In this document: positions 45,307 through 57,744 of the stretch, piece after piece
Layout of the letters: each line of letters begins with the position of its first letter
How positions within the stretch are numbered: the stretch's first letter is position 1
Assembly (NCBI GenBank): GCA_036346275.1
Contig: CM070724.1
Coordinates: 50,717,038 to 50,781,037, forward strand
Length of the DNA: 64,000 nucleotides
Reading direction: 5' to 3'
From: Otatea glauca
Taxonomy: Eukaryota > Streptophyta > Magnoliopsida > Poales > Poaceae
Program-made: the position numbers and the translations under genes
The notes under the pieces: generated by a model
Database searches by the model: none
What the model was told of the DNA's origin: nothing
The model's input: only the letters and a program-made list of their open reading frames with translations

Positions 45307-45374
<68 letters not shown>
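45307..45374. repeat. (TA)n microsatellite, ~34 repeats
   Basis: An uninterrupted TA run followed by cacacac. It abuts the left terminus of the hairpin-bounded element at 45381. Confidence 0.95.
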
Positions 45375-45380
<6 letters not shown>

Positions 45381-45382
<2 letters not shown>

Positions 45383-48300
45383 GGGCGCTATTCTACTCCC
45401 GAGCGTAGAATAGCTATTTTACGCTCTGGTCGGAGAAGTAAATTCCACGCGCTAGCCAAAACGTAGTGAGTTAATACATTACAAACAACACTAGTAAATG
45501 CAGCCTACTAGTAAAACATGAAATAGTTTACTACAGAACAACTGATTAATTTACTGTCGAAGCGCATGCAAAGCACATCTAAATCTAATTCGGTAGTAAA
45601 TCACAAATACATTTTACTATAAAACAACAGATTGAATTACTACCGAATCAGTTACTAGTTCATGCGTTGGTCAACCCAGCTAGTTAATGCGTATTGTAGT
45701 TTGTACATGAATCTGTCTCTTCTTTGTTTTTTTCATATCTTTCAGCTGATAATGATTTTGGTCTTAAAATTTTACAGTGTTGTATAATCTCTCCTCCCCT
45801 ATCTATAGTAATTTTTTGAGAATTTTGTAAAACGTATACTTATGGTATTCATGAATAAGAATAAAGTTCTGTTTGCTGCATCTGCAGTAAAATATTTGAA
45901 AATTTCTCAAAAAATTACCACACGTAGGGAAGTTGAGCTTCTACAATCCTGCAAAATTTGAAGACCAAACTCAATAGGATTTGAGAGATATGAAAATAAC
46001 AAAGTGTCAAATAACAGCGTATACTATCTTTTACTATAAAAAAATAACACTTTACAGTAAAAAATTCTCAAAAAATTACCACACGTAGGGAAGGTAATAT
46101 TCTACAACCCTGAAAAATTTCAAAACCAAAATCAATGGGATTTCAGAGATATGAAAATAACAAAATACCGAACACCAGCATATACTATATTTTACTATCA
46201 AGAAAGCTGTATTTTCCTCCCTCCTACTCAATCTGTTACTACGTGCTGTACACAACAGCCAAATGGTATAAAGCCTACGAAAATCATATGTATAAGTTTT
46301 CAAAAAATCTCAAAAAAATTATCATACGTAGGATACGTGAGCTTCTATAACTCTACAAAATTTGAAGACCAAACTCAATGGTATTTAAAAGATATGAAAT
46401 TGACAAAGCACTAGATAGTGAAAAATCACTAGTCAACCGAATTTGTCTTTTTCATATCTTTTAGTTGGTATTGATTTTGAATTTCAAATTTTTTAGGGTT
46501 GTATAATCGCACCTACCATATCTATAGTAATTGTTTTAGAATTTTTGAAAACGTGTATCATTGATTTTCATAAATAAAAATTTAGTTCTGTTTGTCGGGC
46601 CTGCAGTAAAATACTTGGAAAATTCTCAAAAAATTACCACACGTAGAGGAGTTGAGCTTCCACAATCCTAAAAAATTTTAAGACCAAAATCAATAGGATT
46701 TCAGAGATATGAAAATAACAAAGTACCAAACAGTAGCGTATACTATCTTTTACTATCAAAAAAATAACATTTTATAGTGAAAAATTCTCAAAAAATTACC
46801 ACACGTAGGGAAGGTAATATTTTACAACCCGGGAAAATTTCAAAACCAAACTCATTGGGATTTGAGAAATACGAAAATAACAAAATATCAAACAGTAGCA
46901 TATACTACATTTTACTATCAAAAAAGCTGCATTTTACCGCCTCCTACTCAATTTGTTACTACATGCTGTACACAATAGTCAAATAGTATAAAGTCTACGA
47001 AAATCATATTTATGATTTTTCAAAAAATCTCAAAAAAAAAATACCATACGTAGGATGTGTGAGCTTCTACAACTCTACAAAATTTGAAGACCAAACTAAA
47101 TCGCATTTAAAAGATATGAAATTGACAAAGCACTAGACAGTGAAGAATCACTAGTCAACCGAATTTATCTTTTTTATATCTTTCAGCTGGTATTGATTTT
47201 GAATTTAAATTTTTCAGGGTTGTATAATCTCACCTACCATATCTATAGTAATTGTTTTAGAATTTTTGAAAATGTGTACCATTGATTTTCATAAATAAAA
47301 ATTTAGTTCTGTTTATCGGAACCGTAGTAAAATCTTTGGCAAATTCTCAAAAAATTACCACACATAGAGGAGTTGAGCTTCTACAATCTTGCAAAATTTG
47401 AAGACCAAACTCAATATGATTTGAGAGATATGAAAATAACAAAGTGCCAAACAACAGCTTATACTATCTTTTACTATAAAAAAATAACACTTTACTGTGA
47501 ATAATTCTCAAAAAATTACCACACGTAGGGGAGGTAATATTCTACAACCCTGGAAAATTTCAAAACCAAACTCACTAGGATTTGAGAGATATAAAAATAA
47601 CAAAATACCGAACAGTAGCATATACTACATTTTACTATTAAGAAAGCTGAATTTTACTGCCTCCTAGTCAATCTGTTACTACATGCTGTACACAGCAGCT
47701 AAATAGTATAAAGTCTAAGAAAATCATATGTATAAGTTTTCAAAAAATCTCAAAAAATTACCATACGTAGGATACGTGAGCTTCTAAAACTCTACAAAAT
47801 TTGAATACCAAACTAAATCGCATTTAAAAGATATGAAATTGACAAAGCACTAAATAGTGAAAAATCACTAGTCAACCGAATTTGTCTTTTTCATATCTTT
47901 TAGGTGGTATTTATTTTGAATTTCAAAATTTTCAGGATTGTATAATCTCACCTAGCATAGCTATAGTAATTGTTTTAGAATTTTTGAAAATGTGTACCAT
48001 TGATTTTCATAAGTAAATATTTAGTTCTGTTTATCAGACCCGCAGTAAAATATTTTAAAAATTCTCAAAAAATTACCACATATATAGGAGTTGAGCATCT
48101 ACAATCCTGGGAAATTTGAAGACCAAATTCAATAGGATTTGAGAGATATAAAAATAATAATATGCCAAACAGCAGCATATACTATCTTTTACTATAAAAA
48201 AATAGCACTTTACTGTGAAAAATTCTCAAAAAAATTACCACACGTAGGAGAGGTAATATTTTACAACCCTGAAAAATTTAAAAAACAAACTCATTGGGAC

Positions 48301-50035
48301 TTGAGAGATACGAAAAAAACAAAATACCGAACAGTAGCATATACTACATTTTACTAACAAAATACCGAATTTGTCTTTTTCGTATCTTTCACCTGGTATT
48401 GACTTTGATCTTCAAATTTTTCAAGATTGTATATTCTCAGCTCCCATATCTATAGTAATTTGTTTAGAATTTTTGAAAATGTGTACTGTTGGTTTTCATG
48501 AATAAAAAATTGGTTCTGTTTGTTGAACCAGTAGTAAAATATTTGAAAATTTTCTCAAAAAATTATCTCACGTAGGGGAGATGATATTTTATAACCCTGT
48601 AAAATTTGAAGACCAAAATCAATTGAATTTAAAAGATATGAAAATAACAAAGTACCGAACAGCAGCATATACTACCTTTTAATGCCAAGGAAAATGCATA
48701 TTACTGCCTCTTACTCAAAGTGTTACTACATGATGTACACAGCAGCTATATGGAATATTATTCATAAAAATTATATGTATAAGTTTTCAAAAAATCTCAA
48801 AAATTACCATATGTAGGATAGGTGAGCTTCTGCAACTTTACAAAATTTGAAGACCAACTCAATAGCATTTGAAACATACGAAATTAACAAAGCAGTAGAC
48901 AGTGAAAAATCACTAGTCAACCAAATTTGTCTTTTTCATATCTTTCAGCTGGTATTGACTTTGATCTTTAAATTTTTCAGGATCGTATAATCTTAGCTCC
49001 CATATCTATAGTAATTTTTTTAGAATTTTTGAAAATGTGTACCGTTGGTTTTCATGAATAAAAAATTGGTTCTGTTTGTCGAACCAGCAGTAAAATATCT
49101 GAAAAATTCTCAGAAAATTACCACACGTAGGGGAGTTAAGCTTCTACGATCTTAAAAAATTTGAAGGCCAAAATCAATCGGAGTTAAGAGATATGGCTAA
49201 AATAAAGTAAGAACAGAATCATATACAAACTAACAAATGCGCTTACTAGTTGTTTCGGCCATCCATACTGCTTCACCTTCACTAGTTAGTTCATTTTCTA
49301 GTTTGTATACAAGTCTGTTCTTTCTTTATTTTAGCTGTAACTTTTTATTCGATGCTCCGATTCACGAACAAATTTCACCAGTAGATTACTGATGACTAGA
49401 GGAACAACATGATATAGGTTTTGCTAATAAACGTTGCATGAATCAAATTTTACTGCTAAAATGAACATCGAATTACTATTGTATGATAGTAAAACATATA
49501 TATATCGATAGTAAAATCTATATATAAGGATAGTAAAATTTGTTAACAGTTAGAAAAATTAATGTTTATTAATGGGATTTATAGATTTTACTGCCTTTTA
49601 CTCAAAGTATTACTATACGTATGTAAAAATTAATGTTTATTAATGAGATTTATAGATTTTTACTACCTTTTACTCAAAGTATTACTATACGTATGTATAG
49701 CACTCTTATCCAATAAAAAGCAACATATCCAGTTTTTTCTAAAGTTCATGAACAATACATGTAAATATTTTAAAAAATTCTCAAAAAATTACCATATGTA
49801 GAGGAGATGAGATTCTACAAAACTATAAAATTTGAAGATCAAAATCAATCACATTTGAAAGCTATGGCTAAATAAAAAAAACAGATTCATGTACAAACAC
49901 TAAGTACCATTTATTAGTCATTTATGTACAAACACGCTTAGTCAATTGGACAGTCGCGCGGGCTCGGTCGGTAAAACAAACCTGGCTAGCGTGTAGAATA
50001 TGCTATTCTACACGCAGCCAAAGAATAGCGCATGT
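45381..50035 (+). mobile_element. (TA)n-associated element 1, hairpin-bounded, ~720-bp internal tandem repeats
   Basis: Left end atgggcgctattctac with inverted arms GCTATTCTAC (45387-45396) and GTAGAATAGC (45405-45414). Right end GTGTAGAATA, tgc, TATTCTACAC (49991-50013), then gaatagcgcat, which mirrors the left terminus. It is flanked by TA tracts on both sides. The interior has four tandem units of about 720 bp (landmark ttaccacacgtaggg with gttgagcttc at about 45914, 46634, 47355 and 48075), each holding three ~180-bp subunits around aaaatttgaagaccaaactc. No coding capacity is seen. It resembles the described rice Micron elements in sitting on (TA)n tracts; identity is not established. Confidence 0.65.
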
Positions 50036-50038
50036 ATG

Positions 50039-50064
50039 TTATATATATATATACACACACACAC
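50039..50064. repeat. (TA)n(CA)n tract between two elements
   Basis: A short TA run then a CA run, separating the right end of element 1 from the left end of element 2. The left flank of element 1 has the same TA-then-CA order. Confidence 0.85.
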
Positions 50065-53032
50065 GCTAATATATGCTTACGCTTAGCTTTGCTATTCTAC
50101 GCGCGAGCTGTAATCCCGTGTCGTTGAACTAGCTAATGTGAACACATGCATACGGCGACTAATAAATGACATCCGTAGTTTATACATGTATACGTTTTTT
50201 CTTTGATTGAGCCATAACATTTTACTGACATCTCCAATTCACAAATCGTTTTCACTGGTACCTTACTGACAACGAGAGTAACACATTGATATAAGTCTCG
50301 GTGCATAAAACAGATTTTACTATCCGTATACATAGATGTTACTATCGGTATACATAGATGTTACTACCACACCAGAGGTCCAACAGCCTGCGCGCTAGTA
50401 AAATATTACGATGCATTCGGTAAAATGGCAGTAAAAACTCATTCATGCAGCGTTTATTAGCGAGACTTATATCATTATGTTGCTCTCGTCATCAGTAAGC
50501 TATTGGTGAAAACCGTTCGTGCATCCGAGCTGTTGGTAAAAAGTTATAGCCAAATAAAAAAATACAGACTCATGTACAAACTAGAAAACACGTTACAGAG
50601 GACATTTTTACTAGTCAGTCATGCGTGCTAGTAATGTGTTTCGTAGTTTGTATAATTTGTTTTTTCTTTGATATAGCCGTAACTTTTTATTGACAGCTCC
50701 AATTCACAATCCATTTTCACCAGTAGCTTACTGACGACGAGAGCAACACACTGATATAAGTCTCGGCGCATAAAACACATCTTATTGTTTATATATATAT
50801 ATTTTATTATCGGTATATATACATTTTACTATCAAAAAATAATATTTTAATGTAAAAATCCTCAAAAAATTACCACATGTAGGGGAGGTGATATTCTACA
50901 ACTTTGTAAAATTTGAATGCCAAACTCAATCGGATTTGAGAGATATAAAAATAAGAAAATGCTAAACAGCAGTATATACTACATTTTACTCTCAAGCAAA
51001 CTACATCTTACTATCTATTACTCAATATGTTACTATATACTATATACAACAATCTTATGGTGTAAAATTTATAAAAATCATTTGTAGAAGTTTACAAAAA
51101 AATCTCAGAAAATTATCATATGTAGGGTAGGTGAGCTTCTACGACCCTGTAAAATTTGAAGACCAAACCCAATTGGATTTGAGAGATATGAAAATAACAA
51201 AGTGCTAAACAGCACTGTATACTATCTTTTAATGTCAAAAAAATATTTTACTCTGAAAAATTCTAACAAAATTATCACACGTAGAGGAGGTGTGATTCTA
51301 CAACTCTGTAAAATTTGAAGACCAAACTCAATCGGATTTGAGAGATATAAAAATAACAAAATACTAAACAGCAGCATATACTACATTTTACTGTCAAGAA
51401 AACTACATCTTACTGCCTATTACTCAAAGTGCTACTATATGCTCTATACAACAGTTTTATAGTGTAAAATTTATGAAAATCATATGTAGAAGTTTTCAAA
51501 AATTACCATACGTAGGGTAAGTGAGGTTCTACGACCCTGCAAAATTTGAAGACCAAACTCAATTGAATTTAAGAGATATGAAAATAACAAAGTGCCAAAT
51601 AGCACTGTATACTATCTTTTAATTTTAAAACAATAACATTTTACTGTGAAAAATTCTTAAAAAATTACTACACATGGTTCTACACCTTAGTAAAATTTGA
51701 AGTCCGAACTCAATCGGATTTGAGAGATATAAAAATAACAAAGTACTAAATAACAACATATACTACATTTTACTCTAAAAAAACTATATCTTACTGTCTA
51801 TTACTCAAAGTGTTACTGTATGTTGTATACAGCAGTTTTATGGTGTAAAATTTATGAAAAATCATATGTAGAAGTTTTCAAAAAATCTCAAAAAATTACC
51901 ATACGTAAGGTAGGTGAGCTTCTACGACCCTACAAAATTTGAAGATCAATCTCAATTGGATTTAAGAGATATGAAAATAACAAAGTACCAAACAGCACTG
52001 TATACTATCTTTTAATGTAAAAAAAATAACATTTGACTGTGAAAAATTCTCAAAAAAATTACTACACGTAGGGGAGATAAGATTCTATAACTCTGTAAAA
52101 TTTGAAGACTAAATTCAATCATATTTGAGAGATACACAAATAACAAAGTGCTAAACAGCAGCATATACTATATTTTACTGTCAAATAGACTACATCTTAC
52201 TGCCTGTTACTCAATATGTTACTATATGCTGTATACAACAGCCTTACGGTGTCAAATTTATGAAAATTATATGTAAATGTTTTCAAAAAATTACCATACA
52301 TAGGATAGGTGAGCTTCTACAACACTGTAAAATTTGAAGACTAAACTGAATTGGATTTGAGAGATATAAAAATAACAATGTGCCTAACAGCAACATATAC
52401 TATCTTTTAATGACATAAAAATAACATTTTACTGTGAAAAATTCTCAAAAAAATTACCACACGTAGGGGAGGTGATATTCTACAACTTTGCAAAATTTTA
52501 AGACCAAACTCAATCGAATTTGAGAGATATAAAAATAATAAAGTACCAAACAGCAGCACATACTATGTTTTACTGTCAAGAAAATAACATTTTAATTCCT
52601 ATTACTCAAGGTATTACTATATCCTGTGTAAAGCTGTTATCTAGCACTTCGTTTCAGTGTGGTAACATCTAGTTTAATAACTCATGACATGTCATTTATT
52701 TGAATAGTAAAAAGGCAACATATCCAGAAGTTCATAAAAAACACATGTACATATTTTGAAAAATTCTTAAAAAATTATCATACGTAGAGAATTTGATATT
52801 CTACAATCCTAAAAAATTTGAAGACCAAAATCGTTCTCATTTGAAAGTTATGGCTAAATAAAAAAAGACATATTCATGTACAAGCACTGAATAGTATTTA
52901 TTAGTCATTCATGTTCAAACATGTCCGTTGCACTAATTGAAGCTACGAGCGGGTTCGATCGTCAGTCTTCAAAACCGACCGGCGTGTAGAATATACTATT
53001 CTACACGCAGCTGTAGAATAGCATTAGCATTT
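50065..53032 (+). mobile_element. (TA)n-associated element 2, ~395-bp internal tandem repeats
   Basis: The left side carries gctattctacgcgcgagc (50091-50108). The right end has GTGTAGAATA, tac, TATTCTACAC (52984-53006) then gcagctgtagaatagc, the same layout as element 1. The interior repeats every ~395 bp (ccacatgtaggggaggtg at about 50874 and counterparts near 51277, 51665, 52062 and 52457), with alternating subunits. Parts of its left third (50420-50600) are the inverse of 49260-49440 in element 1, so the elements are built from shared modules in both orientations. Confidence 0.6.
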
Positions 53033-53052
53033 CTATATATATAGAAATGCTA
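53025..53052. repeat. Perfect 28-bp palindrome at a tail-to-tail element junction
   Basis: Arms tagcatttctata and tatagaaatgcta flank a TA core. Allowing a 6-bp duplicate (tagcat) on the left, pairing continues outward through the hairpin ends of both elements (about 52984-53095). Confidence 0.9.
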
Positions 53053-55384
53053 TTCTACAGCTGCGTGTAGAATAGCTTATTCTACTCCTCAGCTATTTAA
53101 TCCAGTCCGATCAAGTCAATCTGCGCAACAAAACGGTCCATGGCAACAAACCAGTAAATGACTAATAAATGCTACTTCTAGTTTGTACATGAATCTTTCT
53201 TTATTTGATTTAGGCATAACTTTCAAATAAGATTGATTTTTGATTTCAAATTTTACACGGTTGTAGAATCTCACCTCCCCTACGTATGATATTTTTTTGA
53301 GAATTTTTTAAAACTTGTACATATATTTTTTACGAATTTTATATGATAAAGAGGTTTACAGCCAAATGAAAACTAAATTATTGATATGTGTAAGATTTTA
53401 CTATTGAACAGACGCGTAATATTTTACTAATAGTTCTTATTTGATCTTATCATCTACTACAGTAATATTTACTTTTGTCCACATAGCATTTTACTACAGG
53501 ACCGACAAATGGAATAAGAGGCAGTAAAATACAGCTTTCTTGACAGTAAAAGGAAGTATATGCAGCTGTTTGACACTTTTTTATTTTCATATCTCTCAAA
53601 TCCGATTGAGTTTCGCCTTCAAATTTTGCAAGATTGTAAAAGCTCAACTCTCCTATGTGTGGTAATTTTTTCAGAAATGTTCATACAATATACTGCGGGC
53701 CCGACAAATAGAACTAAATTTTTATTTATGAAAACCATCGGCACACACTTTCAAAAATTCTAAAAAAATTACTATATATATGGGAGGTGAGATTATACAA
53801 CCATGAAAAATTTGAAGATCAAAATCAATACCAGCTGAAAGATATGAAAAATACAAATTTAGTTGACTAGTGATTTTTCACTGTCTAGTGTTTTGTCAAT
53901 TTCATATCTTTCAAATGCGATTGAGTTTGGTTTTCAAATTTTGTAGAGTTGTAGAATATCACGTATCATACGTATGGTAATTGTTTGAGATTTTTTGAAA
54001 ATATATACATATGATTTTCATAAACTTTACACCATATAGCTCCTGTACAGCATATAGTAACAGATTGAGTAAGAGGCAGTAAAATGCATCTTTTTTGACA
54101 GTAAAAGGTAGTATATGCTGTTGTTAGCACTTTGTTATTTTTCATATATCTCAAATACCATTGAGTTTGGTTTTAAAATTTTATAGGGTTGTAGAATATC
54201 ACCTCCCCTACGTGTGGTATTTTTTTAAGAATTTTTCACAGTAAAGTGTTATTTTTTATAGTAAAAGATAGTATATACTGCTGTTTGGCACTTTGTTATT
54301 TTCATATCTCTCAAATCTTATTAAGTTTTGTCTTCAAATTTGGCAGGATTGTAGAAGCTCAACTCCTCTATGTGTGGTAATGTTTTTAGAATTTTCCAAA
54401 TATTTTAATACAGGCCCAACAAACAGAACTAAATTTTTATTCATGAAAACCAATAGTACACATTTTCAAAAATTCTAAAACAATTACTATTGATATGGGA
54501 GGTGAGATTATACAACCTTGAAAAATTTGAAGATCAAAATCAATAACAGCTGAAAGATATGAAAAAGACAAATTTGGTTGACTAGTGATTTTTCAGTGTC
54601 TAGTACTTTGTCAATTTCATATCTTTCAAATGTGATTGAGTTTGATCTTCAAATTTTGTAGAATTGTAGAATCTCACATATCCTACGTATGGAAATTTTT
54701 TGAGATTTTTGAGTACTTATACATATGATTTTCATAAACTTTACACCATATAGCTGCTGTGTACATCATGTAATAACAGATTGAGTAAGAGACAGTAAAA
54801 TGCAGCTTTCTTGACACTAAAAGGAAGTGTTTGCTGTTGTTTGGTACTTTGTTATTTTTATATCTCTCAAATCCCATTGATTTTGGTTTTGAATTTTACA
54901 GGGTTGTAGAATATCACCTCCCATACGTGTAGTAATTTTTTGAGAATTTTTCACAGTAAAGTGTTATTTTTTTACAGTAAAAGATAGTATATTCTGCTGT
55001 TTGGCACTTTGTTATTTTTATATCTCTCAAATACGATTGATTTTGGTCTTCAAATTTTGCAGGATAGTAGAATCTCAACTCCTCTACGTGTGGTAATTTT
55101 TTGACAAATTTTTAAATACTTTACTGCAGATCCAACAAACAGAACTTAATTCTTATTCATGAAAACCATAAGTACACATTTTCAAAAATTCTTAAAAAAT
55201 TACCATAGATAGGGGAGGAGAGATTATACAACACTGTAAAATTTTAAGACCAAAATAAATATCAGCTAAAAGATATAAAAAAACAAAGAAGAGACAGATT
55301 CATGTACAAACTACAATACGCATTAACTAGCTGGGTTGGCCAACGCATGAACTAGTAACTGATCCGGTAGTAATTCAATATGTC
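53046..55384 (-). mobile_element. (TA)n-associated element 3, inverted and truncated
   Basis: Its outer end (gctattctacagctgcgtgt at 53050 onward) is the reverse complement of the right end of element 2. The far end (55310-55380) is the reverse complement of 45640-45720 in element 1, including the tgaattactaccgaatcag block. So it is a minus-strand family member that lacks its left terminus, cut where solo LTR copy C begins. Internal units are the same ~180-bp subunits in reverse. Confidence 0.65.
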
Positions 55385-55882
55385 GTTTTCTAATTTTCAG
55401 TATTTTTCAAAACCTAGAGAATTCAAACTTGAATATCTTTTGAACTAACAGTCCAAATTTGATGAAATAAATTTCTAAATTCATCTAAAATCATGTATAT
55501 TAATAATATGCAAAAATATTTTATAATTGAATTTTATTTGAATTTTAAATTTAAATTTAAAGTAAGAGTTAGAAATATGTCATACATGGAAATTTTGCAA
55601 ATAACCTCTGAATTTAGTAAAATAAATTTTGTTAGAATCCTTGTAATCTCAGGAACTAGAATATGTAAAAATACTTAGGGTTTGTTATAAGGAAAATTTA
55701 AATTGTTAAATGGGTGGTAAATAATGCAATAATGGTTCAAATGAATTAAATATTTAAATTGCAAATAAGAACAAATAATTCATGTAACCATTTCTGAATT
55801 TGTGAAGTTATTTTATTTGAATATTTCCATCTGATTTCTTTTTGGCCCTATTGAAATTTGGTATTTATTATGTGTTGCCATA

Positions 55883-55952
55883 CGACGTGTAGAACCTGAC
55901 GAATCCGGTACATTCGACGAACAGGAGTTCGAAGTCGAGGATAATCAACAAG
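55883..55952 (+). CDS. Acidic exon 1 in LTR copy C, uninterrupted
   Basis: Reads RRVEPDESGTFDEQEFEVED then NQQ and ends AAG before GCAAGC. With exon 2 at 57181 it joins in frame (G plus GT gives Gly). It is the only one of the three copies without a stop. The start of the frame is not known and the copy lacks the LTR promoter, so expression is doubtful. Confidence 0.35.
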
Positions 55953-57180
55953 GCAAGCAACCCCTTTGATCATATTGAACCCAGTTTTATAAATGTTTTC
56001 ATTGAATGTTTTACTGCATACTTTATTTTATTAAAATCTGCTATATTTCGGGTAATGGTAGTTGTACCAGTAGACTTATGGAAATTCCTTGATAAGTAGA
56101 AAATTGTGAACCTTGAAAACCCTAGAATAGCTTAGACGTTATTTAATGTCAATCTGGGTTACTCACATTTAGTGATATGCTTAGCCAAAGCTTAAATGAA
56201 CATAAAACTATGACATGGTTAAAGACTTTGGACATGACATTTAATGGGTATGACCATTTTTGTGGTTGGTATTTTGGTTGGAAAAATGAAAATAAAACTA
56301 TGGTTTAGATGCTGGCAATTATTGGCAATAGCCGGGAGTGCATGTCTTTGCACGGAGTATAGGGTGGAGATTGTTGCCCATGTCGAGTTAAGGACCGAAC
56401 TATGGGTTGTTTTCAGGCCAAGAATATTCATACAACCACAAGTGCTGGTGTGGGACAGCTCTAACTTATTAAGTTGTTTAAAACTAGCTTTGCACTTGGA
56501 AGGCCGGAGTAGTACGAGCTGTTTCTTAATGAATTGCTCGACGGGACATCCACACCGAGATGATCATGGATTAAACATTTACCAATATAACGGTGTACGT
56601 CATAACTGTGGGTAGTTCCATCATTTCTATGCTCTGAGTTCTTACGCCACAGAATGGGTTTATCGTCACCGTGCTGGTGCAAAGTTAGGGTTAAATAATG
56701 TAACAGTTATAACATGACTCTCTGCGGCACACCAAAGGAAGTGTGCAAATATCGATTGCTCAAAGAGTCGATCATGTCTTGTGGGTAAAGTCGTATACCT
56801 CTGCAGTGTAAAACTAATCGATTAGCGCGTCATGATCATGGACACTGTAAAGTCATCATATAGTTAGCGCTTTATTTATTTTCCTAAAACCTGGTTTCTA
56901 CCGATGAATTCTACTGTGTGTCAGTAGAACTGGTTTTGAATATGGTCGTTATACCCAAACATTTGTGATTTGTTTATGCTTACATTCTATCACTTTCAGT
57001 ATTAAATTGCTTCTACTTAAATTCCGTTTTGCAATCTATTATTCTGTATTTACCATTCAAACTGGCTTTATGCAAATTAACCTTAATAACCTTCCATTGG
57101 AATGACCTGCATGTATTTTAGGATTTGCATAAGTCTTGCGAGTACGTAAGTACTCAACTTGCCTATGTTGATGTTTTTAG

Positions 57181-57254
57181 GTGAAGAATCAGATTACCCC
57201 GATGATCCATACGTTGATGCAGAATACAGGGAATTTAACGATGAATTTATCTAA
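57181..57254 (+). CDS. Acidic exon 2 in LTR copy C
   Basis: After gatgtttttag the sequence reads GEESDYPDDPYVDAEYREF then NDEFI and TAA at 57252-57254. Shared with copies A and B at acceptor, frame and stop. Product unknown: highly acidic, Asp/Glu/Tyr-rich. Confidence 0.35.
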
Positions 57255-57506
57255 GGATTTTTCCCTTGTCAGTTGCCTGTGGAACAATGGGTTAAAAGGC
57301 ATACTACAAGAAGTTGTCTCCACCGCAGTTTTACTTTTGGTATTGTAAAAATAATATGTAATCTTACTTCCGCTGTGTAACAAAGTTTGTGTATGACTGT
57401 GATATCAATTTGTATTTATGCGTACTAGCTACTGATCATGGGACTAGTACTGTATGCACATGGTATCTATTTTTGGTATTTATTATCAAAAAATGGGGGC
57501 CTTACA

Positions 57507-57744
57507 CCCGGGCGTGGCAAACCAGCTCCCGCAGTAGAGGAGTGCGGGAGCATGGTGGAGAGGCTAGATTTGCAATTCATCTCGGGAGGGAGCTAGATTT
57601 GAAAAAAACAGAGACAAAGGGTTAGAAAAGTCATCACTTCTTGTATGCAAGAGCAGAATACATGCAATTAATTAAAGAGCTGCTGTAAATATTCTGCATG
57701 TCATCGTACAAGTTTGGTGTTGGAAAAAAACCTTGAAATTCTTT
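57507..57744. repeat. Dispersed repeat, second copy, and short spacer
   Basis: 57518-57616 resembles 41395-41530. The remainder up to the copia fragment shows nothing recognisable. Confidence 0.45.

Larger units (their letters stand above)
55385..57506 (+). mobile_element. Giant LTR, copy C, 5'-truncated
   Basis: Corresponds to copy B from 38189 to its end and finishes with GGGGGCCTTACA. The first ~1.9 kb, with TATA box and GC-rich leader, is missing. It therefore has no checkable target duplication. Its acidic exons (to 55952 and 57181-57254) have no stops. Confidence 0.85.

Noticed and set aside
45192..45466. Frames made of repeated Tyr-Ile
   Set aside because: They are translations of the (TA)n microsatellite.
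46135..54478. Many short recurring frames (for example ...YTIFYYQES...)
   Set aside because: They are the same non-coding tandem module read in AT-rich DNA; they are too short and no start is conserved.
57719..57733. 3' LTR start of the copia fragment (tgttggaaaaaaacc)
   Set aside because: Only the first six bases match the 5' LTR; the following sequence does not.
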